Source of the DNA: Stenocarpella maydis
Taxonomy: Eukaryota; Ascomycota; Sordariomycetes; Diaporthales; Diaporthaceae
NCBI GenBank assembly: GCA_002270565.1
Contig: NQMI01000005.1
Span: 434,001-498,000, forward strand
Direction: 5' to 3'
Length of the DNA stretch: 64,000 bases
Part shown: positions 32,897 through 44,135 of the stretch, piece by piece
Layout: each line of letters begins with the position of its first letter
Position numbering within the stretch: the first letter of the stretch is position 1
The notes under the pieces: model-generated
Told to the model about the DNA's origin: nothing
Seen by the model: only the letters and a program-made list of their open reading frames with translations
The model's database searches: none
Translations under genes and position numbers: made by a program

Positions 32897-35892
32897 CTAC
32901 TCCCACCCACTCTGGCTCCACGGCCTGCTTCCCGTATCCCACTGAGCCGGCTCGCTGCCCATTTGAAATACCAGCTCTGACGCAGTTATCAGCTCGGCAT
33001 GAGTCAGCCACGATCTATCAAGAGGACGTCCATCCAAAGTGACGGACTGTGGATAATATGACGTAGTAGAGAGATTGTCAGCCCTGACGGTCAGAACATT
33101 CTGGAAAGGGGTGCCTGAGAGCAGTGTCACGCGAAGCTCGGGGAAGCGCGGCACTCCTAGTAAGTATAGCGGCTGTCCAGCCACCGGGTAGAAGCCGATG
33201 AGGGTGAATATGAGCCACGAAGGGATGGCACCAGCGTCTATGTTGCCAGGGTATCCGTTCCGCTTGTCACTGTCTGCACATGTCTTGTTAGAACATATAA
33301 GGCGAACTCTACCTTTTTTTTCTTGGGGGGAGCGGGGGGACGGCACGTACAGAACTCATCGACTATGGCCCGCGTTTGATTGGCAGTCTTCCAATGATAG
33401 CCAGGGACATAATTATATAGGAATGGAATCAGGAAGGATGGCTCGTTTCCTGGATTATAGATCGAGTTGCCAGCATCATTGTTCTCCCCGCGGCTTGTGC
33501 CGAAGCCCGGGAGGAAGGAGGCATCAAGGCGTCGGATGAAGGCATCATCACCACCCATTGACGCAATGACCTTGCTCATATCGTGGGGTGCGGCTGAGAA
33601 ACTGGTCTCCCAGACTGTAGCTTCATAGATGTCATCATTCCAGCTTTGCTTGGTTAGCTATGTCCGACACAGTCCGTACTGGTAGTCGTAGAACACATGA
33701 GCTTGTACATACCCACACGACGGCGTACATTGTGACGGGTCGTAGTTTGTTGAGTTCCAAGTTCCATCTGCGTTCCGTGGCGCCGGGAACCCGGAAAAGT
33801 TGCCTACGTTATCGAGCGTCTTGTTTGCTTCCATATTCCACTGATTCTGCCACCAGTTCGACCGCTCCAGGAGCGTATTCTGTTCAGCTTCGGCCTTGCC
33901 GAGGCCCTTTGCGATTGTCCAGACCGAGAAATCGTTCTGTGAGTACTCAAGACCCCGGGAAATACTCCTTGAATTGTTGCGGGTGATATAGTTTAGAAAG
34001 ATATAGTCCTCGAGGGCACCGCGGCCGTCCTTTGTTGCGCCGTCCGAGGTCATGGAGTCGGCGTTACGATCCGGTATGACGGTTGCATCTTTGATCCTGT
34101 AATGGTTCAGCGGCCTCCGCGTTCTGTGCGAGGGAAAGAGGGAGGGCGGTGGCTTACACGGCTCGATATGCCTCTTCCCAGTCAACTTCTCCCAGCTCGC
34201 TCAGGCCCTTTTCACCGGTAGGGGATTGCACGCTCTTCACAAACGCATCGCCTAGGACTATGTCTGCGTGTGTGCCTCCCTGAACTCGGCCGTTCCAATT
34301 TCCGGCTCGTCCCGCAGGAAGCCAGCCTTCAAAAGAGAATATATTGATCAGGCCTCTCACGATGCGACTGTAAGTACTTGTGTAAAGGAGGTGGTACATC
34401 GGAAGGAGAGAACGGTACGTATCCCATAAGGTCTGCCATAATTGTGTAACATGAGCCCCCGGATCATACCACGTTCGGGGAGACTTGTCAGATATTGGCT
34501 TACATAGTAGTCATCGAAGTAAGGGAATGAATCATTCGACGTCCAAAGTGGGATCTCGCCTGTCTTATCGGTTGGCATGACAGCACTGTGGTACAGAGCG
34601 GTATAAAGCATTCGCTTTAGCGTGTCGTTCTGCGCCTCAGGGCTGCCACTGTCAACCACCCTGATAGTGCTAAGGACCTTTGACTCCCACTCTGACCTGG
34701 CCTGCTCGACGAGATCATCAAACGAGGTCGAGTCGGGTGTTTCGCTCTCAACGTAGCTGCAAGCCTGCTCGGCGGATATATGGGAGACAGCAATCCTGCT
34801 GTCGATCACTGCGCCTGAGCCATTGCTCGAACTGGCCGGAGATGGCGTCCAGCTGAAAAGAGCACCAAGTCCCATCTTGTTGCCGATCTGCGTGTAGGCA
34901 TCCATATAGGACCGCACCTCGGGGGCCTCGGTAGGGGGCTCGAAAACGTTGTACTGCCAAAAGAGTGTGCCTGCCCCATCGACTCGGCTGGTGCCAACCG
35001 CTCGGACGTATTCATTACTTGGAATCAGACTATCTGGCACGGTGAAGTTTCCGCAGAAGTGAATATCATATAGACCGATGTTTGGCCAACCCCCGGCGTA
35101 TGATGCTTTACCATAGTAAGAAGGCCCGGAAACCCCTGCGCGTATGTGTATCTCGCCTTGAAGGTAGTTCTGAGAGTAGGTTTGAGTCACCGACTGGTAA
35201 GCGGGGAGGACGTGTGTCAAGTCTACCAGAACATGTGCATCGTTCGCCGCCTGGGTCTTGGAGATATCCGGCGTTGAAGGCAGCGAGAATGTCTGATTTT
35301 CGCTGTGCGTGGGAAAAGTGTAGCGAACAAGGCTGGTGTGGTTCGAAGCCGTGATTTCGATTTTGATGCCGTTGAGGAGTGTGGTTGTGAAGTACCCAAC
35401 CGACGCACTCTCTGTGTCAAGAGATCGATTCTGCCAGTACGTTCGGTTGTCTCCAAGGCTGACGCCTGCTAAAGTTCCCAGCAGAGGCGTTTGGGATACT
35501 ATACCGTCTATCCGAGCGCGTTAGACTTTGTATTCTCCCGCAAAAGCCACTGCGCTGCCTATAGGTTATGCTGAGTACTCACATGTAGGGTCACCGCCAG
35601 TCCCGGAGACGTGCATCATGCTTACTGCCGTGAAGTTCCCGATGGGGCTGTATCCACCATTGTGGTCCGTCTGGGTCCCGTCCGGGAGCCCCAGATAACT
35701 CGTATCTATTCCAGGCTTCGCCATGCCGTTCGGAAGGCACGGCCCTGGGAAGACATTTCCTGAAGCGATGCTGCTCAACAGGTTGGATCCTGCAGTGCCA
35801 ATGAGGGGGTCCACATAGTCCGTCAAGCGTCCACGGCCCAAGTTAATGAGCCCTGTTCCGAGCAACGCGATAGCTCTTGTTTTCTTCCCCAT
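32897..35892 (-). CDS. GH92-family alpha-1,2-mannosidase
   Basis: Six exons: 35892-35583, 35507-34504, 34432-34158, 34096-33713, 33643-33351 and 33273-32897. All five introns are GT-AG and in phase, giving 880 aa, a normal length for GH92. The N-terminus (TDYVDPLIGTAGSN, then GNVFPGPCLPNGMAKPG and MMHVSGTGG) is the family's opening signature. Later segments are also diagnostic: YFDDYYTLWDTYRSLLPMYH, then FEGWLPAGRAGNWNGRVQGG, HADIVLGDAF, and GYPGNIDAGAIPSW with FYPVAG near the C-terminus. GH92 enzymes are Ca-dependent exo-alpha-mannosidases acting on N-glycans or mannans. The usual GN-D/E-D-x-G motif has Ile at the first acidic position (GNIDAG), which may weaken catalysis. The start region is only weakly hydrophobic (RAIALLGTGLINLG), so secretion is likely but not certain. 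Confidence 0.93.
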
Positions 35893-37078
35893 TGTCGTTC
35901 ACGGGAAGATATTCGGACCAACAACAGTCTTTGAAGATGGACGCGGGGTGAGTTCAAGCAGTGAGAATTCAGGTCACTTGAGCGCGGACATGCTGGAAAT
36001 TGGTGCGGAGACTGTTAACTTTTCAAGCCACCTGGGCATGCGGGATCCCGGTACGGCCGGGAAGGGGAGTGATGTTCTGTCGTACCGGATGAAGCAGTCG
36101 CTGCAACTACCCAAAGTATATGCAAGCAATGGTGACTTGAGTACGGCTTGTGCTAACAGTGACACGGGAGTGGAGGTAGAAATTCACCGATTAAACACAG
36201 TGTTTAACTGTGTGCATGTTAAAATGTACTCTTCACTTCTTGGGCGCGTGGCCTGGAAAAGGGAGGGGGGTTCGTCAATTATGTAGCCGATCAGTCTTGT
36301 TAAGTTCATCCCGAGATTGGTTTGCCCCGACAACCGACTATCGTAGGGCTTAGCACTAATTAAAGTAGTGCCGCATAATTTCATTATATCTGGTTGGCAC
36401 TGTACTCGTCGCTAGTCGCCCATTTCTATACTTCCCGAAGGAAGATGTACCTGAGCAATGTCCCTTGATCATTCTAAGCCGACCCGGGTGAGGCATTCTC
36501 CGCGGTCTGTCTCCATACAACGTTATAGTATGGTCGGAAACTTAGAACTGTAGCGAAGAAACTCAGGCATTCCCATACTCCTGTACTGTTCCTTACTTAT
36601 CCTTACTCAGGTATGTGGAACTACAACCAGGTACTTAAGTACATAGGTAGCTATTGTATTGCTAGTGCAGTCAAGCAAGTGGCGGCGGCGCCCAGCCTTC
36701 ACCCACCGGCTTCGAGCCGAGGGGAACCGGGGCATAAATAAGGGTCTAGATAGTCCCTGCTAAGAATAATGGACATGCATTTCTCTCTGATTCTGAACAG
36801 ACGTATTGTATTATAGTGACTTTATTTCTTCCCAATTTGGCAGCGCGACTGCACCTAGAACTCCGACGTTGCCCAATCGCCGTTTTAGTAGGTGCAAAGG
36901 ATTGTAGACCTGTGCCATGTGCCGTCCACCATCTTCGAGGACCGTGTCCGCTGAGAGTGCTGAACCGGCAACGCAGACCCGGCTGATACCATGAATCAAG
37001 CTGCGCTGCGAAGACAGGCGATTATCATGTGACTCACGTATACAGACGGTTAAGCAATTGGTTACAGGATCAAGTCGG
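35893..37078. other. Intergenic region upstream of GH92
   Basis: About 1.2 kb between two minus-strand genes. It holds the GH92 promoter and the 3' UTR of the cupin gene. Short frames near 36811-36999 lack an ATG start and are not called. Confidence 0.5.
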
Positions 37079-38233
37079 CTAGTTGTCGCCTTGAAAGCCA
37101 GCGTAGGGCGGATATGCGGGCAATGCCCAAGGAATACTCTTTCCTAGCAGCTTCTGGTCCAGACCCTGGCCACCACCATTCATGTACAGAAGCTTGGTGA
37201 AGGGGACTGTGGCGTGGAAGGAGAAGGACGTCTCGGCAGGGACAAATGCCACATCTCCCTGCAGCAGGGTCGCCGTGTCGAACCCGTCTACCGAGAGGAC
37301 CAACTGGCCCTCCTGTAGCTCCAGGGCGAAGTGGTGGGGCAGCGTAACAGTCGTGGCTGTTTCGTTTTGTAGCCTGGACGAGAGTATGATGGTGCCCATG
37401 CTGAAGTTGCCATCCGTCTGCGTGGGTGTGATGAGCGGCTGGATCACCTTATACCCAACCTCAGTGTTGAGGTATGCTGGGCCGTAGTTGTGAGCGACAA
37501 AGTACGGCTCCGTCGGGTCCTCAGGCAGCGTGTTAGGGCCGTCGTGCCAGGGCAGGCCCGCATCGCCTGCGGTCCCGTTGACCATATCCCGCCGCGGCTT
37601 GTACTCGTCCGCGGGCGCCGCGACGAGATCCAGCGCCCGGAGCTGTGCATCAAGCTCAGGCGTCAGCGGGCCAAAGGGCTCGGGGTCCTCCTCCAGGGGT
37701 ACGTAGGGCGAGCCCACGGCGGACTCGTAGTTGCCGATGCTGAACTCGTCAAAGAGGTGCTCGAACCCCGCCGGGTGGAAGACGTGGTTCAGCTGGGTGT
37801 CCGGGTCGACGAGCTGGAACGTGTGGATGCTGCCGGGGGGCACGCTGCCGTAGTCGCCGACCGTCGCGACCCGCGCCTCATGGCTGGCCCCCGTGACGTT
37901 TTTCTTTGCCCAGAGCTCGGCGCGGCCGCGCAGGCAATAGAAGTGCTCGTGGGTGCGCTGGTGGGTGTGCGGCCGGGCGACGGTCCAGCCGGAGGATTTG
38001 CCATTGTGCTGGATCATGGAGAAAGCCCCGTCAGACGAGTTGGCTGTGATGGCGAAGCGGATGATGTCCGAGGGCGTCAGCTTGATGGCACGGCCTTTGA
38101 ACCTGGGAAGGACATAGGGCCGGGGGTGGTCGGGCGCAGCCTCGACGAGGAGGCCGCCGGACTGGCGAGGAGCCATTGCCGCCGTGGCGGCGGCCACACA
38201 ATGGACGAGGGCAGCGAGGAGACACGACTTCAT
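37079..38233 (-). CDS. Secreted quercetin 2,3-dioxygenase-like bicupin
   Basis: Single exon, 384 aa, with the ATG at 38233 chosen because it starts a signal peptide (MKSCLLAALVHCVAAATAA). The first cupin has the metal-binding pattern PHTHQRTHEHFYCLRGR (His, His, Glu-type ligands at about residues 91-100), followed by DYGSVPPGSIHTFQLVDPDTQ, which supplies the last His. This closely follows fungal quercetinases (Cu-dependent, extracellular flavonol cleavage). The second cupin half (HHFALELQEGQLVLSVDG...GDVAFVPAETSFSFHA) lacks the full ligand set, as usual for this family. Several N-x-S/T sites fit secretion. The likely role is degradation of plant flavonols, but other 1,2-diphenol substrates cannot be excluded. 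Confidence 0.9.
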   Translation of the reverse strand: MKSCLLAALVHCVAAATAAMAPRQSGGLLVEAAPDHPRPYVLPRFKGRAIKLTPSDIIRFAITANSSDGAFSMIQHNGKSSGWTVARPHTHQRTHEHFYCLRGRAELWAKKNVTGASHEARVATVGDYGSVPPGSIHTFQLVDPDTQLNHVFHPAGFEHLFDEFSIGNYESAVGSPYVPLEEDPEPFGPLTPELDAQLRALDLVAAPADEYKPRRDMVNGTAGDAGLPWHDGPNTLPEDPTEPYFVAHNYGPAYLNTEVGYKVIQPLITPTQTDGNFSMGTIILSSRLQNETATTVTLPHHFALELQEGQLVLSVDGFDTATLLQGDVAFVPAETSFSFHATVPFTKLLYMNGGGQGLDQKLLGKSIPWALPAYPPYAGFQGDN

Positions 38234-38296
38234 GACGAGTTCCACATGCGGGAATACCACCAAGGGCGGCTTCAACGACTCTGGATATACAAGTTC

Positions 38297-38305
38297 CTTA
38301 TATAC
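38297..38305 (-). promoter_or_regulatory. TATA box of the cupin gene
   Basis: On the minus strand this reads TATATAAGG and lies about 65 bp upstream of the cupin ATG. Confidence 0.55.
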
Positions 38306-38540
38306 TGGCCAGTCACAAGGGTTCTTCTTCAAAGGGGCATGATGGCCGCTCGCCGGCAATGTGCGAAATACAACCGGCAGAGGGCCAGCCGCTCGTCATC
38401 AATTCTAGATTTATCGCATCAGTATCCAGAACCAAGGGTTCAATACTCGGTAGCCAGCTCCGTCTTGCTATAAAATGCCCGGCTGGGGTCCCACTTCGGG
38501 CCCGGAGGAAGCTTCCCTTACAGGACATGTCCCCCTGAGG

Positions 38541-38820
38541 GGGGTACTAGGAAAACTTGAAATTATAAAAGGGTTTATAAACCTACTTTATAAAATTTAT
38601 ACATTATAATAACTTTATTACATTTTGTTTTAAAGAAAAACAAGCCCCTAATTAAATTAATTACTAAGTTAGTAAATATTATTAATCTAAAATATACTTT
38701 AATACTTAATTTAATTATTAAAATAATAGAGATTTCTTTCCTCTTTATTAAAGAAGCATATTAGTAACTTTTAAAATATAAAAAACTACAATACACTAGG
38801 CTATTCTGAGCTACCACTAA
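38541..38820. repeat. Small AT-rich (RIP-like) block
   Basis: About 280 bp of very AT-rich DNA with sharp borders against normal sequence. It looks like a relic of a repeated element but has no recognisable ends or coding remnant. Confidence 0.5.
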
Positions 38821-38865
38821 ACCTCTTTGAATGCCAAGCTGTGCTGGTAGATACCCCTAGAGGAA

Positions 38866-39180
38866 GTGCTCTTACCCATGTTGGTGGGAAATGGCCTGTT
38901 GAAGCAATACCGATATGCAGGAATTCAGACAGGGCCGCCACGTATGTCAGCCAACCTCTCGGGCGCTTTTACACGAAAGGAATCCACATGTCGGATGACA
39001 ACCACAAGGGCATACTACTACGTAAGGCATCTCGAGTCTTCAATATCGCATGTGAACAAATTGGAGTCCTGACTTGGGTTCCCAGTCAAACCAGTACTAC
39101 ACGCCTTGAATAATGCAACTCGTCGAATGGAGCAAATCCGGGCACTGTGGTCAACAGAGTTGAAGTTGGAAGACGACTAA
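38866..39180 (+). pseudogene. Gene fragment with in-frame stop, family unknown
   Basis: A plus-strand frame reads NGLLKQYRYAGIQTGPPRMS, later HLESSISHVNKLES, then a TGA at 39070-39072. It continues in the same frame as LGFPVKPVLHALNNATRRME, then QIRALWSTELKLEDD, to a stop at 39178. The amphipathic charged C-terminal text looks like real protein sequence. There is no plausible start: the upstream side runs into the AT-rich block. I read it as the 3' piece of a gene truncated by the degraded element. Confidence 0.4.
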
Positions 39181-40018
39181 GTATGCAAAACTCAGCAGAC
39201 AATTCTAATTCCCGCCAAAATGTATGGCTTTGCGATGAGGTGTCTAATGTGCATGATCACGCCCCAGGCCAAGAGTTGAGCGAGTAATGACTGACCCACA
39301 ATTGACGAACGATTTCTCTGCATTGCTACTGTATTGGGCGCAGTTCTGGATGAAGAAGTGTCATAGGTGATATTCGCGAGGCGTACTACCAGGGGGACGC
39401 GGAGTGTTTTCAGGGCTGCTGCAGACATCTTGTGCTATAATGCCGAAATAATGCCGATATTGATGCGTGGTCATTCTTATGCTCTTAGAGGGGTAATTAT
39501 GATAACATTAACTATATATATAATTGGGGCCTTAATACTAGATTTATTCCTGGTAACACTTTGATGCATAGGTTGTTGGTGATATTTGGCTATAATGTCT
39601 AAATTCTGATTGCGTTGCACAGCTGTGTTAATAATCCCGGTTTTCCTGGTAGGTATACAAAAGGTTGATACGGATCCCAAAACTGGTTATTACCAAAGCC
39701 CTGAAGCTAGGAGGGAGATGGGATTCTCGGACCATGTCTGGACATCTCGGAGGCCTATGGCCAGGTTGGGCGTGCTTTGCCAAAATTTGAGCAAGCATGC
39801 AGTTGGTAGTGTAACAGCAAGTTCAAGCCTTGAGGTTGGCTTTTGATGTTCATTTCAAGTGAGCGAGACGTTGCATGAAACGGCGTAGTTCCCGGCGGTT
39901 CTATCCAGGACAGCGAATAATACATGTTCCCTCTCGGGAAAAACAGGTCCTCATTGTCGACAATTCTCAATGCGAGCAGCCACCGCTGTTGGTCATGGCC
40001 GCGGCAGAGGCATGATAC
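39181..40018. other. Intergenic region
   Basis: About 840 bp with an AT-rich patch near 39480-39560. No convincing gene is seen. The part next to 40019 would be the 3' UTR of the metallothionein gene. Confidence 0.5.
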
Positions 40019-40160
40019 TCAGTGCTTTCCCTTCTGGACGTTTCGGACAGTCAGAAAACGGGGTATTGGGCGGCTTTTCGAGATGCAGAAGACTTACGCA
40101 GCAATCGCACTTGTCGCAGCTGGTGCACGTGCACGTATCGCAACCGCAGGAAGCAGGCAT
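40019..40160 (-). CDS. Small metallothionein (25 aa, two exons)
   Basis: Exon 1 (40160-40098) encodes 21 residues with eight cysteines in CxC, CxxC and CC patterns (core CGCDTCTCTSCDKCDCC). A 64-nt intron (GTAAGT donor, CTGAC branch-like site, CAG acceptor) leads to exon 2 (40033-40019), which adds KGKH and a stop. Cysteine makes up about one third of the protein, with no aromatic residues, as in fungal copper/zinc metallothioneins of 22-26 residues such as the Neurospora copper metallothionein and Magnaporthe Mmt1. It should bind Cu(I) or Zn(II) in the cytosol for buffering and detoxification. A TATA-like GTATAAG lies about 150 bp upstream. The gene is too short for standard ORF calling. It shares a ~800-bp divergent upstream region with ARP6. 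Confidence 0.82.
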
Positions 40161-40957
40161 GTTGGTATGGGTGTGTGGAATATTCTGTTTAGTGGTCGGG
40201 GCAATAGAGAGATGGCTTCTGAAGGAGGTGCTGGATTATTCCGGACTTGGGTAGGCCTGAAGATGGATGGACCACTTGTCGGGAGGACAGAGACGAGGGG
40301 CGGCCTTCTTATACCCACCACAGACCGGCCTGGAAAGAGAGCACAGTCACACTGCCCTAGGCCTGGTCCACGATGGCATTGACTCGCCTGTCGGTACGGC
40401 AGTCGGTTCTACGTAGCAGGCCTGTCATGGAAGCATGACATGCGTCGAGGAGGGCGGGGTCGGCCTGGATGATGTTGCTATGACACACTGGCGCCGCTAT
40501 AAGCAAGCATGTGGTGATGATATCGCCCCGGGCTGGACGGAACAGGCGGTCATGCGATGTCACCCCGGGGCCCCCGACTTCCGGGTTCGTTTGCCTTGCG
40601 TTGTCTTGGGTTAGGCGCCTTGTGAACTACAACTGGATAGCGGGTGCATGGCCTGGTCTTGAGCAACAAAGAGGCAGGCTCGGGTGTCGGCTGTCGGTTG
40701 CTCCCCCAAGTGATTGGCGGATGCAGCTGAGGAGTAGTGTACAGTAGCCTACTGCAGTGTAGGCCTCTGGGCAGGGACCTTTGGGCAGGGACCTCTGAGC
40801 AGGGACCTTTGACCGCGGGGTTGCTGCCACGTGAAGATCCCTGCCGGCGATCTCAGAACTTCTCTTGATCGCCCACCAGCAGGCGTGTGACAGCGTGCTC
40901 GAGTCGTCCCGACATGCGCGTAACCTAGCTCTCGGTCTTGGTGTCAGATATCCCACG
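40161..40957. other. Divergent promoter region, metallothionein / ARP6
   Basis: About 800 bp between the two divergent starts. Near 40766-40815 the unit GGGCAGGGACCT (or close variants) occurs three times, close to the ARP6 side. No extra gene is seen. Confidence 0.6.
40307..40314 (-). promoter_or_regulatory. TATA-like box of the metallothionein gene
   Basis: Reads GGTATAAG on the minus strand, about 150 bp upstream of the metallothionein ATG. Confidence 0.5.
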
Positions 40958-42378
40958 ATGGCACCGCGGAGATCCAAGCCCCCCCCACCGCCCCAGCCCG
41001 CCCGCACGCTGGTCATCGACAATGGTGCACACACGCTAAAGGCAGGCTTCGTCACGGCCGAGGCCATCGACGAGCCTGCAGTCATCCCAAACTGCATCGC
41101 CCGCGACAGGGCAAGGAAGACATACGTCGCCTCCGACCTTTCGAAATGCAACGACTTTGGCGAGGTGGCCTTCCGGAGGCCAGTGGACAAGGGCTACATT
41201 GTCAACTGGGAAGCCCAGAAGGAGGTCTGGGACCACGAGTTCTTCAACCACGACGCCCCGCACAAGTGCGATCCCGCTGAGACGAGGCTCCTCCTGGCCG
41301 AGCAGCCGAACTCCATACCTGCCCTGCAGACAAACTGTGATCAGATGGTGTTTGAGGAGTTCGGCTTTGCCAGCTACTATCGAGGAATCGGTAAGCCCTC
41401 ACCCTGCCCAGGCAGCCAGCCACTGCTGCCTGCCACGAGAAGCCGACGCCAGCCTTCTGACCGTGGCCAGCGCCGACATTCAACGCATACCACGATATCC
41501 AAGCAATATTCCGGACCCCTGGACGCGACCCGGACGCCATGACCAGACTACCCGCCGAGCTGATCCTGCTGATCGACTCGGGATACTCCTTTACCACCGT
41601 CACACCTGTCTTCCAGGGCCACCCCTTACAATCCGCCATCCGCCGGCTCGACATCGGCGGCAAGTTCCTGACCAACTATCTCACCCGCTTGCTGTCACTG
41701 CGGCACTACGATATGCGGAACGACACCTACATCGTCAACGAGATCAAGGAGAAGGCATGCTACGTCTCCTTGGACTTCAAGGGCGACCTAGAAAAGACCT
41801 GGAAGGGAACGCGCGGCGAGAAGCGAGAGCCATACATCACCGGAGCCGGCATAGCGAAGGACTACGTCCTTCCGGACTTCCACGCCCGCTCGGCCGGCAT
41901 CGTGCGCGACTTCGACCCCACGACCACCGCCAAGCAGCGCAAGCTAGCTGCCGCCGCCTCCAACGAGGACATCCTGACCCTGCGCAACGAGCGCTTCGTC
42001 ATCCCCGAGCTCTTCTTCAACCCGTCCGACGTCGGCATGCAGGTTCCGGGTCTCGCCGATCTTGTGAAGCAGTCCCTGGACGCGCTGCCCATAGGGCTGT
42101 GGCCCGGCCTCCTGGCAAACGTCGTGGTGGTGGGTGGCAACGCTCAGTACGACGGCTTCATCCAGCGCCTGCAGAAGGAGATTGTCCAGCGGGTACCGGA
42201 CGAGTGCATCGTCCGAGTGGCCAGGCCAGCGGATCCAATCTGCAACACTTGGCTGGGCGCCGCCAACTTTGCGAGGCATGCACATGTCGAAAGCCTGGTC
42301 GTCACGAAGCAGGAGTATGAGGAGAATGGGGCGGCCTGGGTTGCCAGGAAGTTCGCCGTTGGGTTGGGCCAGGACTGA
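40958..42378 (+). CDS. ARP6: Actin-related protein 6 (SWR1 complex subunit)
   Basis: Two exons: 40958-41390 and 41471-42378. The 80-nt intron has a GTAAGC donor, a CTTCTGAC branch site and a CCAG acceptor; the product is 446 aa. The N-terminus (TLVIDNGAHTLKAGF) is the actin-fold phosphate-1 loop. IPNCIARDRARKTYVASDL and RPVDKGYIVNWEAQKEVWDHEF are Arp6-like. After the intron come LLIDSGYSFTTVTPV (phosphate 2), LDIGGKFLTNYL, and NVVVVGGNAQYDGF with CNTWLGAANFA at the C-terminus. Arp6 is part of the SWR1 remodeller that places histone H2A.Z, so the protein is nuclear. The N-terminal PPPPPQPAR extension is unusual but short. I prefer ARP6 over actin because of the insert and the divergent subdomain text. 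Confidence 0.92.
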
Positions 42379-44135
42379 AACCCGTGTTGTAGGGTATCAC
42401 CGTGTCAAAACTGCCCTATCAGGACATAGCGGTCACGTTGTCGGTTGTGGAATATGTTGTCAAAGAGGGCTCTCTTGGCGGCCTTCGCGACTGCATATCA
42501 TGCTGACACGCGGCAGCCACTCATGCGGTGGGCATAGAAACAAATCAGGGGCCTTGGGCTGTGTTCCCGGATGGAACAGAGGCCCAATGACAACCCGGTG
42601 GGCGATTAAAAGTTTTCAGAGCTGGTCCTTCGGGTTCTCACCCCGCACGGAACAGACTGTCAAGGACAGAGTCTTGCCTTATTTTCTGCCAGTCACCAGG
42701 CACATTCTTCTTGAAAGATGTATTGGAATGGAGCTCGCCTGGGATCCATGATCGTGTAATGTCAAGGCCTCGTTTCTCCCCGCCGATGGCTCAAGCTACG
42801 AGCCGAACATGAGGCATTGCTTCAATCAACCGCAGGAGCGTTCCAGATCTTCAGGCCACTTGGGGAGGCAGTCGTCTCCTGTTCAGGCCTCACTTTCGAT
42901 AGCACTCCAAGCGTCACAGGAGGTACATCGTGGCCTTAGCAACGGATCCTCGAGCAACCGCCATCACCCTGCAACCCCTTTTCAACGGGCGGATGGCATC
43001 TCATAACGACAAAACCGTCCTCGGGAATATAGCCCAATTCCACAAGACCAATCTCATACTATTCCCCAATGACGGCACTTAGACCACCTAAAGCCCTGCA
43101 ACTATGGAGGCCAGGCTGCTCAGCGGTGCCAAACGTTTCCCAACTGTTCGTGGGGTCAATGACCGAATCTTGCGCCCTCGGCGACTTTTCCCAAGCCGAC
43201 AGTTGGCGCTCTGAATGCTCGAGACCAAGGAGTTGGGCTGTCAAGCTGCAAGCCAGGACACTGGGATTCTAGGGGTAGCCTGCAGCACAGACCGTCTTCT
43301 GATCAAGTCATGCGTGACTCCAGGTTGACGATGGCCTTCTGTTTCCTCTTCATCTGGTCGAGGGATATTGCCCTCCGTTTCCGGGTCAAAGTCTGCCGAG
43401 CATTGTGTCGGAATATGCCAGGGAACATTGCACCAGTTGCGCCTGCCGTTGGTCACGAGAGATTCGGCAGAGCCTCTCCGCCATAATAAACGAAGGCCCG
43501 TCAGCCGATCAGCGTTCCGAAGCGACCATTCATCCCCCACCCCCCCATGCCATGCGTGCTCCAAAGTACAGGGTTAGCAAGCGCTCCGCAGGGCGTCCGA
43601 GCTACCCAGGGGGGATAAGCAGCGGTTCGCCTATTGTCCCCGGCCCTGGGGCTGGACGTGCGGGTGGACACCTAGTGATGGACTCTTTGCAGCGCTTTAT
43701 TTGTGGCTATAGATACCATGCAAAGCGGCTGGTGGCATTCCTGGCGCAAGGAAACTGTCAATGGTTTGGATTTTGGTCGCCAATAATTGTCCATTCCACT
43801 GATGGTAGATGCAATCTGCCATATCTCACAGCCAACCATACAACAAAAGGAAATAAAGTGGCAATCTTGACGCCCCGCTGAAACGCGCAACCCCATCAGC
43901 CGTTAGAACTTTCGGCCTGCTAAAGACCAGAGGCCATACGGTTAGCCACTATCAAGCACCAACGGAGGTTTGCAACCCTCCCTGCGGCCCGCCCCCCTAC
44001 GCCCCCAGCCCCAGTCCCTCGCCTCAACCGCAACCAACCCAATATGCAGATGATTTTCCAGGGCCTCCCTTGGACCAAACCGAGTAGCCGCAGCCCAACA
44101 CAACAGCCATAGCCGTTGTAGGAATGCCTCGCGGC
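42379..44135. other. Convergent intergenic region, no supported gene
   Basis: About 1.75 kb between the 3' ends of ARP6 (+) and the USP gene (-). Several short open frames exist on both strands without motifs or exon structure. Confidence 0.5.

Noticed and set aside
36811..36999. Small minus-strand gene between GH92 and the cupin
   Set aside because: The frame has no ATG start (TTG only) and no splice structure; possible UTR or noise.
37490..38473. Long plus-strand open frame (327 codons)
   Set aside because: It is the antisense shadow of the GC-rich cupin gene, whose minus-strand product has a clear signal peptide and metal ligands.
41157..42320. Second plus-strand frame of 387 codons over ARP6
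   Set aside because: Out-of-frame shadow of ARP6, Arg/Ser-rich with no family motif, and it reads through the intron.
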